From assembly GCA_009599575.1 (NCBI GenBank), contig VWND01000004.1, forward strand, positions 488,001 through 552,000: 64,000 bases of DNA, written 5' to 3'. This document shows, one piece after another, positions 1-13,878 of this stretch. Position numbers and translations under genes: made by a program. Source of the stretch: Blumeriella jaapii. Its lineage: Eukaryota; Ascomycota; Leotiomycetes; Helotiales; Drepanopezizaceae. The number at the start of each line of letters is the position of its first letter. The stretch's first letter is position 1. The notes beneath the pieces are model-generated. The model ran no database searches. It saw only the letters and a program-made list of their open reading frames with translations, and had not been told where the DNA came from.

Positions 1-2673
1 GACGAAAACTGTTCACAACGGCACTTGACCAGTTTTGTCGTGACCAAACAGTTTTCTAAACCAGTTGCTAATAGGTTTCTGGTCGGTCACTGCCATAAAC
101 AGTTTCCCTACGGATCTTTGTTGGTGCAAAGAATATTGAAATCCCACCAATGTAAGCCCCCCCGGTCTCTCTGTAAATACAATGAACGATAAGAGAAGAT
201 CGCTGACTACGAATTCTTTCAGTTGAGAAGCATGCCAGCCCGAACTGCAGCGATACAGTGCCCCTGGAAATCATCAGGGGCCGCACACCGAGGTGTCTCG
301 CGGGCAGAAAAGGAGGGCACAGCTCCTGGCGATTCGTCAGGCACAACGATGGGACAACTACAGCCCAAAACCTATACAGTACCACCCGCTATAAAGGCCA
401 CATATTCGATTTGAATAGCCCGGCGCCGCTGGACCCTACGGATATGCCGCTCTCCCCGGATTTCACAGCCCTTGAATCTACGGAGGCGAAGAGTTCCTCC
501 TCTTCGAATTCGTGATCGAGGGTTTTGCGTGCGCAGTAGACAAGACTCCGGCAGCAGCTTCGCTTTCCTTTCATTTGTTTGGCAAGTATATAACATTCGT
601 AGGGATCGCCGCAAGCAGGCGTTGGAATTGGGAGGGGGTGGATATCACGCTCTCATCACGTGATAGATCTCATGTTACTCTCACGTGATTAGTCAGGTGA
701 TAATCCTTGTTGCACATAAAATGTATACTAGAACGCTCAACCTCCGAATTTAGAACCCCGTAGTCTATGCAAACCACCTACGGCATCTTCTGCTCCTTCT
801 GCTCCCTGACAGAAATCCGATGCATAGCGAGCGTACTGCTGGGATTGCCATTGTTCCTTTAAACGAGGAACATCTGTAGCAATAGCAAATCGACGACGTT
901 TCTGCTTCCGAGACACGGGACCGTTCCAGTTGGGATTCTTTTGGTACATGGGACGATTGCTGGGTTCCAGACGCATCCTCACTGGCGTCGGCTCACGTAT
1001 TTCTCTTTCGAATTGCCAGAACTTCTCATGGAATATACAGACATGCCAATGTGCAAAGCTCGCTTCAGGAAACCAGAATACTTCGCAGCACAGCTTGCGT
1101 TAAGAGCACGTCGCGATATCAGTCCATCTGTACTGGGGCGTGCCGGAGACTTGTAAGCCAGCCTCCAGAACAATGTAGAGCGAGTTCAACAGTATGATTC
1201 ATGACGAGACGTTGGGCTGATTCTCGCCCAACTACAAAACCCCACAATTGGGAGTGTACAGTACATATCTCGAGCAAGATGTTTCTGGTGGACCCTCACC
1301 ATTTTTCTGTACGGCGACCATTGCCAGAGAACCATGCCGTGGATCCGCGAGAGCGGGCTTCGATAAATCAGTACCTAAGGTACCTAGGCACAAGACGCGA
1401 ATCGACTAACACCAAGCCCAACTAACCAGAACCACCAGTCCGGCCACCGATATCCTCATTCCGCAATTGTCAAGCTCAAAAACAGTGCACTGGATCACAC
1501 ACAACGACCCACGGACGGCACTTACAACCAAATCAGTCAGTCAACAGCCGCCGATCAGGACTCAGTCTTCCCAAGCTCAGAGCCACGGGTACCCACAAAG
1601 CTCTAGCGCGAGGAAATCTTCCCACGACCTGCGAAGCCTTTTTCGCATGAAATCTCGAGCCTGCCGCGTTCGTCAAGCCGCGAAGAGCCCAGACGCAAAA
1701 GCTAGGCTGCCAAAAGCGCGAGAGAGCTCGAGTGGGGTCTGATACTTGCTCGCGGCGACGCTCCCGGGTTCAGCAAGACGTTGTTGGTTCCTCGCGCGCA
1801 GAGAGCACAGCAGCGATCTTCTGCCTGCCGTGGGCACCTGTGGACAGAACTGGCGTAAGCTCGACTTCGAACGGCGAAAATCCAGGTGGGCAGGGGAAAA
1901 ACACGTTGTGCAATTCGTTATTTTCGTGGCTCTAAAAAAGCCCCCATAAGTAAGAATTTGGGGCTAATGGGTTGTCGAGGCGTGGGTCCTGGGTCGTGGT
2001 GTCACGTTTTCATTTTTCTTGTGAGAGGGAACAAAATCGAGAGGAAACCCCGGGCTGGGAGGAGATGAAAATGGTGCTGATTAGTGGCTCGTGGTGGTAG
2101 CTCAGGTATATTCAAGAATACAGGAAAGGAGAGGAAAGAAGATAGGTGGGTGTCTGCGGAGAGTGGAATGCAGACTTGTGAGGGGGAGCTGGCTGGTTGA
2201 GGAAGTGCTTCTGGCCTGATGTAGGGAGCTAGTGGATCTGATATAAGAAATAGATAACTGATAAGGTGTATATGCATTGCTTGCCAATATTTGTGTATGT
2301 ATGCGTAAATGGGTAGATATGAATCTCATGTATTTCAAACGTCAAAATCAAGCCATCCTAATTACAGCTAGCTGCATAGAAGCTTGAAACGGCGATGAGA
2401 GAGATATGCAGAAATGTCTCTAGCATGGTAGAGTCTAGTGTAAAAGTTCACAATCCCCCCTTCAACATGATGTGATATCCACGTAGATCCCGTGCTTCAG
2501 CCAAAGCGGCACATGCGCACCCAGACCAACACTATTGAAACTCATCAGGAGCCCAGAGCCCAGAGGCAAGAGTCCGTCGTCAAGAAGAGCTCGTCTTTTT
2601 CTCCCAGCTGTTCAGCGCGCGGGGGTGTTAGCACTGCATTCTGACGCGACGAAAGCCAAACCCTCGATTTAGA
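1..2673. other. Intergenic, no supported gene
   Basis: No reading frame in this stretch shows a recognisable domain or a convincing exon chain. A short minus-strand frame around 740-980 has protein-like composition (basic, then Gln/Tyr-rich) but no family I recognise and no clear splice partners. A small inverted array of GGTACC/CCTAGG-type words lies near 1371-1390, a kind of word that recurs in other gaps of the window. The right end is the 3' flank of the mitochondrial carrier gene. Confidence 0.5.
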
Positions 2674-4309
2674 CTATCCAGGAGAGAGAGGAGAGAGAGG
2701 AGAGAGCGAGACGCACAGATCCAAAAACAGCTTCCACAAAATCGAGAACAGCAGCCCCTGCAGCCCATTACACATGATCCTCGTCTTGAGGCCGCGGCCG
2801 AAGAGCCCCATGATGCCGTCTTGCGCGATGACGAGGCGTGCGGCCTCGGCTGCCACACACGTTAGTCAGTCGGTCTGCTGCTGCTGTGGCTCATGAGATG
2901 TTGATGGTGGTGGTAGTGACTGGGTGAGAAGCTTGATGGGGGGCAGGGAGGGGGCTCTTACTGTAGGACACCTTCGTGTCGTTAGCCTGGCGGTAGGTCT
3001 TCACCACGCGCAGGGAGTTCGACACCGTGTCAGACACGACGGAAGCGGCGAAGCCGATGAGCGCGAGACGGAGGAGCCAGAGCACGAGCTGGTCCTTGGA
3101 TGGCGCGGGGATGAGGTCCATGAGGGTGTTGTACTGCGCCGGTCATCTCAGTTCAGCCCAAACAACGTCCCAAGAAAAAGGGATCAACAGGAATGATTCT
3201 GGCACTTACGGTAGAGAACCACGGGTAGTTCCCGACAAAGGTGGCAGCGGCCGTGGCGAAGGCTCCCCACCAGAGACTCCCGATGCCGTTCGTCTTGATG
3301 CGCTGGCGGAGGAGGGCGGTGCCGCGCGCACCCTGGACTTGAAGCGTGGTCTTGAGCGTGTCGACTGGAGTCAGGAGCATGCGGAACGAGGCTGCACTTT
3401 GGGAATCTTCAGCTCTGGATTTCCCGACTCGAGCGTGTGGTGGAGAGAAGAGAGTAAGGCATACCAGAGCGAGACGAAGATGGTCTTGATGGGCGAGGGC
3501 AAGCCTTTCAGGTAGGAGTTGGAGGCCAGCAGGGCGAGGATGCCGGCATTAGCTGCGGTGTCGCCGAAGCGGGAGACGGGCCCTGCATGTGTCAAGAGAT
3601 GCTTTGCAAGAGAGATGTGTGTATATGGATATATGTATTGCAACTTGGACGAGGAAACTTGAATTTACCTTGTATGAGAGCGGCTCCCATGCCCTGATAG
3701 TAGCGTCCAAAGCCACCATCCCGGCGCAGTGTTCTCGTGGCGGCAGTGAACGACGTGCCAAAGCGATATTGATAGTTCATAATGGTGCGCAAGGGCTACA
3801 AGCCGCTCAGCACCATTCTCTCTTCTCTTTCTCTCTCGGGGAAGACGGAAGGTCAAGTCAAGAAAGACCTACCATCAACAGCAAGACCTGCAAGACCATC
3901 GCGGCGGCACCGCTCAACCCGCCTCCCAGGGCTCGTTTGAGCGCGCCCTTGAAATCGAACTACAGTCCATATCCAGCATCAGCAAGCGTGCCAAAAGCCA
4001 TCATCACCACCACATTCTCCTCCTCTTCTTCCTCCCCCTCCTCCTCCTCCTCCTCCTCCTCGGCCACAAATCAAAGACAGAAAGACAGACCTTCACGTCG
4101 CCTCCGGCATCAACCCATCCCTTGATAAACAACACCAAGATCAGCGCCCCGGCGACGCACCAGAGTCCACGCCACAGCCACCAGCTCACGTGTCTGCGCC
4201 CGGCCTTCGGCTGCGGATCCTCGCCACCCAGCAGCGCCGTCTGCTCGGTCGGCTCGGTCGGCTCGGTCGGCTCGGGGCGGTGCGCCGGTTCTGCCTCGGC
4301 GCTGGACAT
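2674..4309 (-). CDS. Mitochondrial carrier family protein (SLC25-like)
   Basis: Seven exons on the minus strand: 4309-4091, 3959-3873, 3795-3669, 3582-3465, 3396-3210, 3133-2962 and 2849-2674, giving 361 residues. The carrier signature PVDTLK follows a helix, then an LQVQG-like stretch; a second RYYQGMGAALIQG loop and the C-terminal GLKTRIMCNGLQG segment fit the tripartite fold of inner-membrane solute carriers. The N terminus is unusual: an acidic Pro-Thr-Glu repeat (from a CTCGGT-type microsatellite) and then a strongly hydrophobic WWLWRGLW helix before the carrier repeats. The exon 5 acceptor was set at AAAG before TGCAG because it alone keeps the frame and gives the conserved AASFRM run into PVDTLK. 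Only one of the three expected PxD motifs is intact, so the substrate cannot be assigned. Family assignment is firm; function is unknown. Confidence 0.8.
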
Positions 4310-4703
4310 GGTGGTTCGATGGGGTCTGATGATGGTGATGTGGTGGTGGTGGTGGTGGTTGTTGTTGATGTAGAGCGAGAAAGCATTTAGCCGAAGTGCG
4401 AAAAAGTCCCTCTGACTAACTCTGGGCGGATGTCGTGATTGCTCGGTTTGCCGATGTCCGGGTCGTGGTCCCTGGCCAAGGGGCTCGCTTACGTGTTGGC
4501 GAACACCAACAATCTTCTACTGTACTGTACTATACGTACGTAGCTCGCCCAGCTCAGCATTCATGCCGTCAGGTTCAGGAAACGCCAGTTCTGTCTATTG
4601 CAAATCGTGATTCATGAGCTCACACAGGAATAGTAAACTCTTGGAGGCTAAGACATGGGCTCGCTCGGCGTCGACAAGACAACAGCCCGAACACAACAAG
4701 CCT
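4310..4703. other. Spacer between two minus-strand genes
   Basis: This 394-bp gap holds the upstream region of the carrier gene and the 3' flank of the PLP homeostasis gene. It contains a GGT/GTT microsatellite (about 4338-4370) and an ACTGTACTGTAC word (about 4519-4530). I see no coding frame. Confidence 0.5.
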
Positions 4704-7349
<2,646 letters not shown>

Positions 7350-8646
7350 CGTGGAGCGGGCATGTGGTGTTGTCGACGTTGATGTTGGTGTTGGTGTTGA
7401 TGATCTTGGTGGTCTTTGTGCGGAGGATGCCAGCAGGATCCCCGCACGCCAAAGTCTGACCGCCCGCACCCCGGCAGAACAGTAGCGTCGACGTCGAAAC
7501 CGAAAAGACAAAATCGAATGTAAACAGAGACGGGAGTCCAGATACAGTCGAAACCGAAATCGATCGAAATCGAAATCGGGACGGTTAGCATGCACATACT
7601 CGCGGCTGTAGAGATACCCATGCGACAAACGTCAGAACTAAAGACCCGGACCGCGGTCTCGGCATCGGTGGTGCCCTGGACTCGAGCGTTTGGGATAGAG
7701 TTCGGGTTCTGTCGAGATCACCAGAGTAGTGGAGGGAGGGAGTGATTTGCGTGGCTAAGTTTAGAACCGATACAAGACAGTTAGTTGAGTTGAATCGAAG
7801 GATTCTGGACGGAGATCTCCTCCGTTTGGGTTGTGCTCTGATGCACAGCTCTCCGTCCGGTTGGGCCCATTTGACCACCACGCCCTGCTGGTCACTCGTA
7901 CCTACAGTACAGTACGGCACCGTGATGAGGCTCACGATGTTCGTGATTCCTGTCCTCGGTGCTCCGTCCTCGGGCGCACAACTGTCAAACGACGGATCCT
8001 GGCCCTGACAGACGCCGCTCCTGCAGATCCCGGGACGGCTCAGGGGCCGCGCGGGGGTGGGTAAAAGAGGCCGCAAGGGGTCCAGCAGCCCAAGATAGAT
8101 AGATGTCGTTGTTCCCCAGTATTCGATAAAACATCCCCATCCTCGCCCGTGGATGAGGGCCGATACATATGTACATACAGTCCCACGTCATCTCCGTTCT
8201 GCGCTTCGTTTCCTCCTTCGCATCTTGCATTTCTCGTTGTCCTTGTGTCATCTGCGGCTTCATACGCAGGCGTCGAGTGTAGCGATCCCTTTGTTTTCTT
8301 TTCCCGCGAGGGAAGCGAGACGCAACGACACCACACTCTGGAACGCATGAGGCGGACGGAACGAACATTGCTGTCAACAGATTCATCCTGACATACATAC
8401 AGTACTGTGTACAGTACGCTTGACGCGCGTTCCCATGCGTTCATAACGACGCCACGAATCTCTTTCCATACCTTATCCACTCGCGATCTCGGCCATCTCC
8501 GAGCCCCCCCCCTTCCCAGAGACTCGGTGCATCCATCTTCTCCAGAGGCCCGCAAAGTCGACTCCCATGCCCCTCCGCAGTCCGCGTTCGCCCATCGATT
8601 CCAGTCGCCGGGGCTTCGAACGGATCTCCACGAGAACACCGCCAGC
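7350..8646. promoter_or_regulatory. Divergent intergenic region, PLPBP and MscS channel
   Basis: The 1.3-kb space between two divergently transcribed start codons must contain both promoters. It shows TACAGTAC words at about 7903 and 8399-8417 and a pyrimidine-rich stretch just before the channel start. No conserved coding frame is seen. Confidence 0.5.
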
Positions 8647-11259
8647 ATGGGCAACTCCTACGACGTCGACGCCATCACGCTCACGCAGGTGCAGACGACG
8701 CACTCCTCGTCCACGGGCGCCCGGCGGCCGGGCGAGGGCGTCCTCCACGACAGCGACCCGCCGCCCCTGTTCGCTGAGAAGGAGAAGACGGGCATGTTCC
8801 ACCACGGCCGGCGGAAGGCTAAGAAGGACGGCCGGTCGCCCGTCCGCCGCGGCACCGATGGCGAGGTCGTCGCCGTCACGGGCCTGGGCCGCCTCTACAA
8901 CAAGATGGTCGGCTTCTCCATCGTCACCCGCTACATGGTGTACGTCTTGCCGGTGGGCTTCTGCCTCGCGGCCCCCGCGGTCATCTACGGCGTCCTGGAC
9001 CGCAACGCGCGCTTCGTCGACACGGGGATCAAGGCGTGGATCTTTTGGCTGTGGATCCTGATTGTCTGGCTCGCCATCTGGGTGTCCAAGCTGCTGTCGA
9101 AGGCGATCCCCTTCATCTTCATGTTCCTGTGCGGGGTCGTGTCGTCGGGGACGAAGAAGTACGCCACCGTTCTCGGCGCGGTCGAGATCCCGCTGAGTCT
9201 GGTGGGATGGAGTCTGACGAACCTGCTCACCTTCAAGGTGCTGACCTCGACGACGCTGAACCCGTTGCCGGCCGGCCAGACGACCCGGCCGGGCTGGATC
9301 GGCGTGATGCTGAAGATCCTGGCGCCGATGTTGATCTCCACCATTCTCCTCTTGGTCGAGAAGATGATGATTCAGCTGGTGGGCATCAACTACCACAAGC
9401 GCTCGTTCGAGGGGAGGATCGCGGACTCGAAACGCGATATCCAGCTCCTGGGCATGCTGTACGGCGCGAGCCGACAGCTCTTCCCGGCCTACTGCCCGGA
9501 GTTCCTCGAGGACGACTACTTGATCAGCGACAGTCTGGAGGTTCTCCGGCCGAAGAACGGCGGGTCCAACCGCCCCGGATCTGGCACGCCGCTGCGCATC
9601 ATCGGGAACATTGGACGAGTGGGAGACAAAGTCACGTCCGTGTTTGGCACATCGCCTCGGAAATCACGGGCAAGCAAGTCTTCAACCCCAACTCGGCGCA
9701 CTCGGTCGTTCTCGAAGCGCTGGAGAAGACGAGATCGTCCGAGGCGTTGGCCCGACGACTGTGGATGTCGTTCGTGGTCGAGGGCAAGGAGAGTCTCTAC
9801 GCCGAGGACGTGGAAGAAGTGCTAGGCAATGGGCGGCACGAGGAGGCCAAGGAGATCTTCAGCGCGCTGGACCACGACGGGAACGGCGATATCAGCCTGG
9901 ACGAGATGATCATGAAGGTGGTCGAGATTGGGCGAGAGCGCAAGGCGATCACGGCCAGCATGCGCGATGTTGGGCAGGCCATTGGCGTTCTCGACTCGGT
10001 GCTGGTGACGATTCTGTGTGTGATCATCCTCTTCATCTTTGGTAGGCCGTTCTCCTGCTCCCGTCACGTCCCCGGCGTTCTGCGAGACTCTGCTGACCGT
10101 GATAGTGGCTTTCCACAACACCTCGTTCGTCACGACGCTGGCCACGGCCGGTACCACGCTGCTGTCGCTCTCCTTCGTCTTTGCGGCGACGACGCAGGAA
10201 TTCCTCGGCTCCTGCATCTTCCTCTTCGTCAAGCACCCGTACGACGTCGGCGACCGCGTCGACATCGAAAACGTCAACCTCGTCGTGGAGCAGATCTCGC
10301 TCCTCTACACCATCTTCAAGCGCATCGACAGCATGAAGATGGTGCAAGTGCCCAACATCGTGCTCAACAATCTCTGGATCGAGAACGTGACGCGCTCCAA
10401 GGCCATGAAGGAGCAGCTCGAGATGAGCATCGCGTTCGACACCTCGCTCGCCGACGTCGACCTGCTCCGCGCCGAGATGGAGGCCTTCGTGCGCGCGCCC
10501 GAGAACGCGCGCGACTTCCAGCCCGACATCGTCCTGGAAGCCACGGGCATTGGCAGCATGGACAGGCTGCAGCTCAAGGTCGAGATCCGCCACAAGTCCA
10601 ACTGGGCCAACGAGACGGTGCGCGCCGCGCGCCGCTCCAAGTTCATGTGCGCGCTGGTGCTCGCCATGCGCAAGGTGCCCATCCACGGCCCCGGCGGCCA
10701 CGCCGAGCCCATTGGCAGCCACCTGAACCCGGGCTACACCGTCGCCGTGTCCGAGGCCGCGGCCGCCGCGGCGCGCGACCGCGGCGAGAGCGAGAAGGAC
10801 AGCCGGCGTCTCGTGCCCAGCGCCGCGCGCGCCGTCCAGCCCGGCCGGTCCGCGGGCGCCGACGACGCCGACGACGCCGCCGGCGCGAAGGGCGAGCAGG
10901 CCGCCGCCTGGACGTCGGCCCGCGACGACGAGAGCCTCGCCGCCGAGCGCCAGCGCAGCAACGACATCGACCACCTCAAGCAGGGCCTCGTCAAGCGGGC
11001 CTCGACGCGCGGGTGCAGACGGCCCGGCGACCACCTGCCCGCGGCCATGCCGGCCTGTCCGACCGTCAGCGTGACGGCCCCGACTCCGCGGGGGAGCGCC
11101 CTCGTGAGGACGGTCGTGGATGAAGAGGCCGAGCTGGAGGACCTGTACGGGGGGGGAGCTGCGGGTACTGGTGCGTATGGAGGAGGGCATGGACATGGAC
11201 ATGGGAACGGGAATGGGAATGGGAACGGGAGCCAGAGCCACAACCAGAGCCAGAGCCAC

Positions 11260-11290
<31 letters not shown>

Positions 11291-11589
11291 GCCACAACCA
11301 GAGCCAGAGCCACAACCAGAGCCAGAGCCACAACCAGAGCCAGAGCCACAACCAGAGCCAGAGCCACAACCAGAGCCAGAGCCACAACCAGAGCCAGAAC
11401 CAGAGCCACAACCAGAGCCAGAGCCGCCAGGGACAAGGCATGTCGACGCCCGAGGCTGCGGTGTACGGATTCTTCCCGCCGGTGCCGACGGCGCAGCGGC
11501 AGCCGCAGAGCGGAGGAGGAGGGAGGAGTCGGACGCTGAGCCAGGGGTCCAAGGACAAGGATCCGAATAAGGGTGGTTCGAGTTGTTGA
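8647..11589 (+). CDS. MscS-type mechanosensitive ion channel with EF-hand (Msy1/Msy2-like), one frameshift
   Basis: Start chosen at the ATG giving MGNSYDVDAIT; intron 10042-10105. The model is 959 residues once one missing base is allowed. Several transmembrane helices lie in the first half (for example WIFWLWILIVWLAIWV), then a canonical EF-hand loop (DHDGNGDISLDE) just before the last pore-side helices, then the MscS beta domain (KHPYDVGDRVDIENV, LYTIFKRIDS). Fungal members sit in ER or other intracellular membranes and govern calcium release under hypo-osmotic stress. Between 9648 and 9651 the frame jumps: before it reads GDKVTSVFG, after it IASEITGKQVFNPNS, adjacent in the family, so one base is absent. 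The C-terminal tail is Ala/Arg-rich and then consists of QSQSHN repeats. Confidence 0.88.
11230..11430 (+). repeat. Coding minisatellite, Gln/Ser/His/Asn repeat
   Basis: An array of CAGAGC and CACAAC hexamers (CAGAGCCACAACCAGAGC-type units) in the channel gene encodes alternating QSQSHN and QSQN units. It makes a low-complexity, Q/N-rich cytosolic tail. Perfect hexamer periodicity keeps the frame, so copy number can vary without breaking the protein. Confidence 0.9.
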
Positions 11590-13878
11590 GGGGTTCGTCG
11601 CTTTGGTTTTGCGTTGCATTTGGGTGATGGCAGCAAAAGCCGAATTCCTGAAGAGAAAATGCCAGGGTTGTGTTTAGAAGAGAGAGAGAGAGAGAGAGCG
11701 TGTGTATATATGTATTTATGATAGACGAAGTGAGATGATATCGCATAGACCATAGCGGATGTAGGTTATTAGATTATTAGATGGTTGGTTGGTTGGTTGG
11801 TTGGGTTAGTTGATTAGCTGCGAAGCTGAGCTGCTTGATATCTAGATACCTATAGCTAGCTAGCTCCCTCGTCACTTTGTATTTTACACGTTCGGAGAAA
11901 TCGAAATGCGATGGTCGAAGATAAACATAAGATGGAATGAATGTCATTGTACCAACAATAAAGAGAGAGAATGAAAACGTAAGGGCCAGGCCAATCGAAA
12001 AAGGACGGGACGGATTCAGATACAGACACAGATACGAGCTGAATAGAAAAGCGGGATTTTTTGAGGGGTGTTTTGGACTTGGGAAACGGGTTTATCTTGT
12101 ACGGTACGTGAAATGATGGAAATGCCCTTCCTACAGCAAAATTATACTTGGCCAGTTTAGGTACGTAAGTACATAGATCGTAAGTGGGTGTTGGTTCCGG
12201 CTGGCGTTGATATGTAGAGGCAGGAGGATAAATGAAGGGCAAAAGACAAAAATCCCCCCCCCCCTTTTTTTTTTCCGGCGGGACAAGAACGCCCCTGATT
12301 TTAAAAATCGATATTTATAGACATTTTGGGCAATTCTGATAACCAAACTAATTGTTGCCAAGGATTTCAATATTCTGTAGCGGTGTGATGATGATATTGT
12401 TCAACGTCTGGAGGGGGCAATGAAACTGGTGCAGCGATATTATGATTCCCAAAGCAGACTAACTAGCATAGCCAATAATACAAACCTCTATAGTGACAAC
12501 ATTTCTTTCCGAAGGGAAGAGGAGGGGAGGGAAAATGTTGTTTCTTCTTGGGTCGATCAGAGAAGCGTTGCACGCCGCTATCTGTTAATTTTTATTTATT
12601 TTATTTATTTATGTATGGGTAAATATTGCCTGTTGCTCCCCTCCTCAACACACATACACCACGGGCACTTTCACTGGTACCAAACCAGCTTTGAACACGC
12701 CGACACTAATCTCATATGCTGTTGATACGGTGAGCCCAAAGCGCTTTTACATCTCGTGTGAGTGCGATGCAGGAAGTTTCGGAACCGCTTCCGATACTGG
12801 CCAAAAAAGCCCGAATACTTTCCGACCTCGGAAGAAAAGGCTTTGAAATACCTCCGAGACTTCATTTTTGACGATTTTGTGGCTGTTCGCAATTGGGCGA
12901 TGTTAATCGCTTGGTCTTTCTCCCTACATATGTAAATTGATAGTGATGTGTATAAACTGGTAAAGGTATCTTTGAATAGACTATATCTCATCGTCTCATA
13001 TTCCTTCTCTCACGTTTCGATCCTCGCCTGGCTAGCTGGTAAATATTGGCTATCCATCTTGCACGTAGGAACCGAGAGAGCGGTAGCGAGCGAGCGAGCG
13101 GCTAGCTGAGGGGCAAGAAAGAAGTTAGCCTTCGAGGAGGAAGGTCTAAATCCACAAGTGAAAGGAGTCCAGAGTCCTTCTAAAACATGCCTTCAACAGT
13201 TTCACCACACAGCAGGATTGAATACCTTGGTCGAGTAGTCCTGGGCAGAATGAAGGGGGGTTGAAAGGAAAACCCAGGTCTCGAGACAGGGATGCAAATT
13301 GTGAGACGAGAGATAACCGAACGTGTAGAAAGCGCAGGCGAATGGAACAAATGTTGATTCTCGAGGCGGAGCGCTCACCAGAAGCCAAAAGCTGTATGGC
13401 GTTGTTGTTTGCCATGGACCGTAGCGTATGTATTGTTGACTTGCCCAGAGGCGAGGATGCGAAGGCGAGCAAGGGGTCTTCTCGCTTATCCAGGATCAAG
13501 ACCTCTCAGTGGCTCTTCGGTGCGAATAAGCCCCAGCTACAAGGCTTAAGACGGAAGCGTACAGCGAAAGGTGCATGTGTATGTCGGGTGAGCAGGCTGC
13601 TGATTGGCAAAGTTGATATCTGCAGGCCGGCGCTGCTAAGTAGAGGTGCAGCTGTAAATAGTGCTTCCTCGTGGTACAGTACATCGTAAGTAAACCATAT
13701 GCCGTGCCTGAAACAGGAAAGATTTCTCACCAGTGCGGCACAGCCGCTGTCAGCCTGGCCAGGGACGACGGCGGTCTGCTCCCACTGCTGAAGGTCGGTC
13801 CTTAACCCTCATTTCTTGTCACCTCTCACATCTTGTTTTCGCTTCTTCCGTACATCACTTGACGGACTTTCGCCCGCC
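11590..13878. other. Intergenic with microsatellites
   Basis: No supported gene in 2.3 kb. It holds an AG run (about 11679-11698), a TTGG run (about 11781-11805), a C/T homopolymer block (about 12256-12277), a TTTA-type run near 12585-12612 and a CGAG run near 13086-13100. The last few hundred bases are presumably the promoter of the kelch gene. Confidence 0.5.

Noticed and set aside
3392..3470. Apparent frameshift in the mitochondrial carrier
   Set aside because: Using the acceptor AAAG before TGCAGCC (exon from 3396) keeps the frame and gives the conserved AASFRMLLTPVDTLK, so the gene is intact.
8473..9396. Long minus-strand open frame under the MscS gene
   Set aside because: Antisense shadow of a GC-rich conserved gene; low-complexity composition, no domain.
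10033..11753. Long minus-strand frames over the MscS 3' half
   Set aside because: Repeat-driven shadows (runs of VALAL, WLWLW, GSGSG) of the coding minisatellite.
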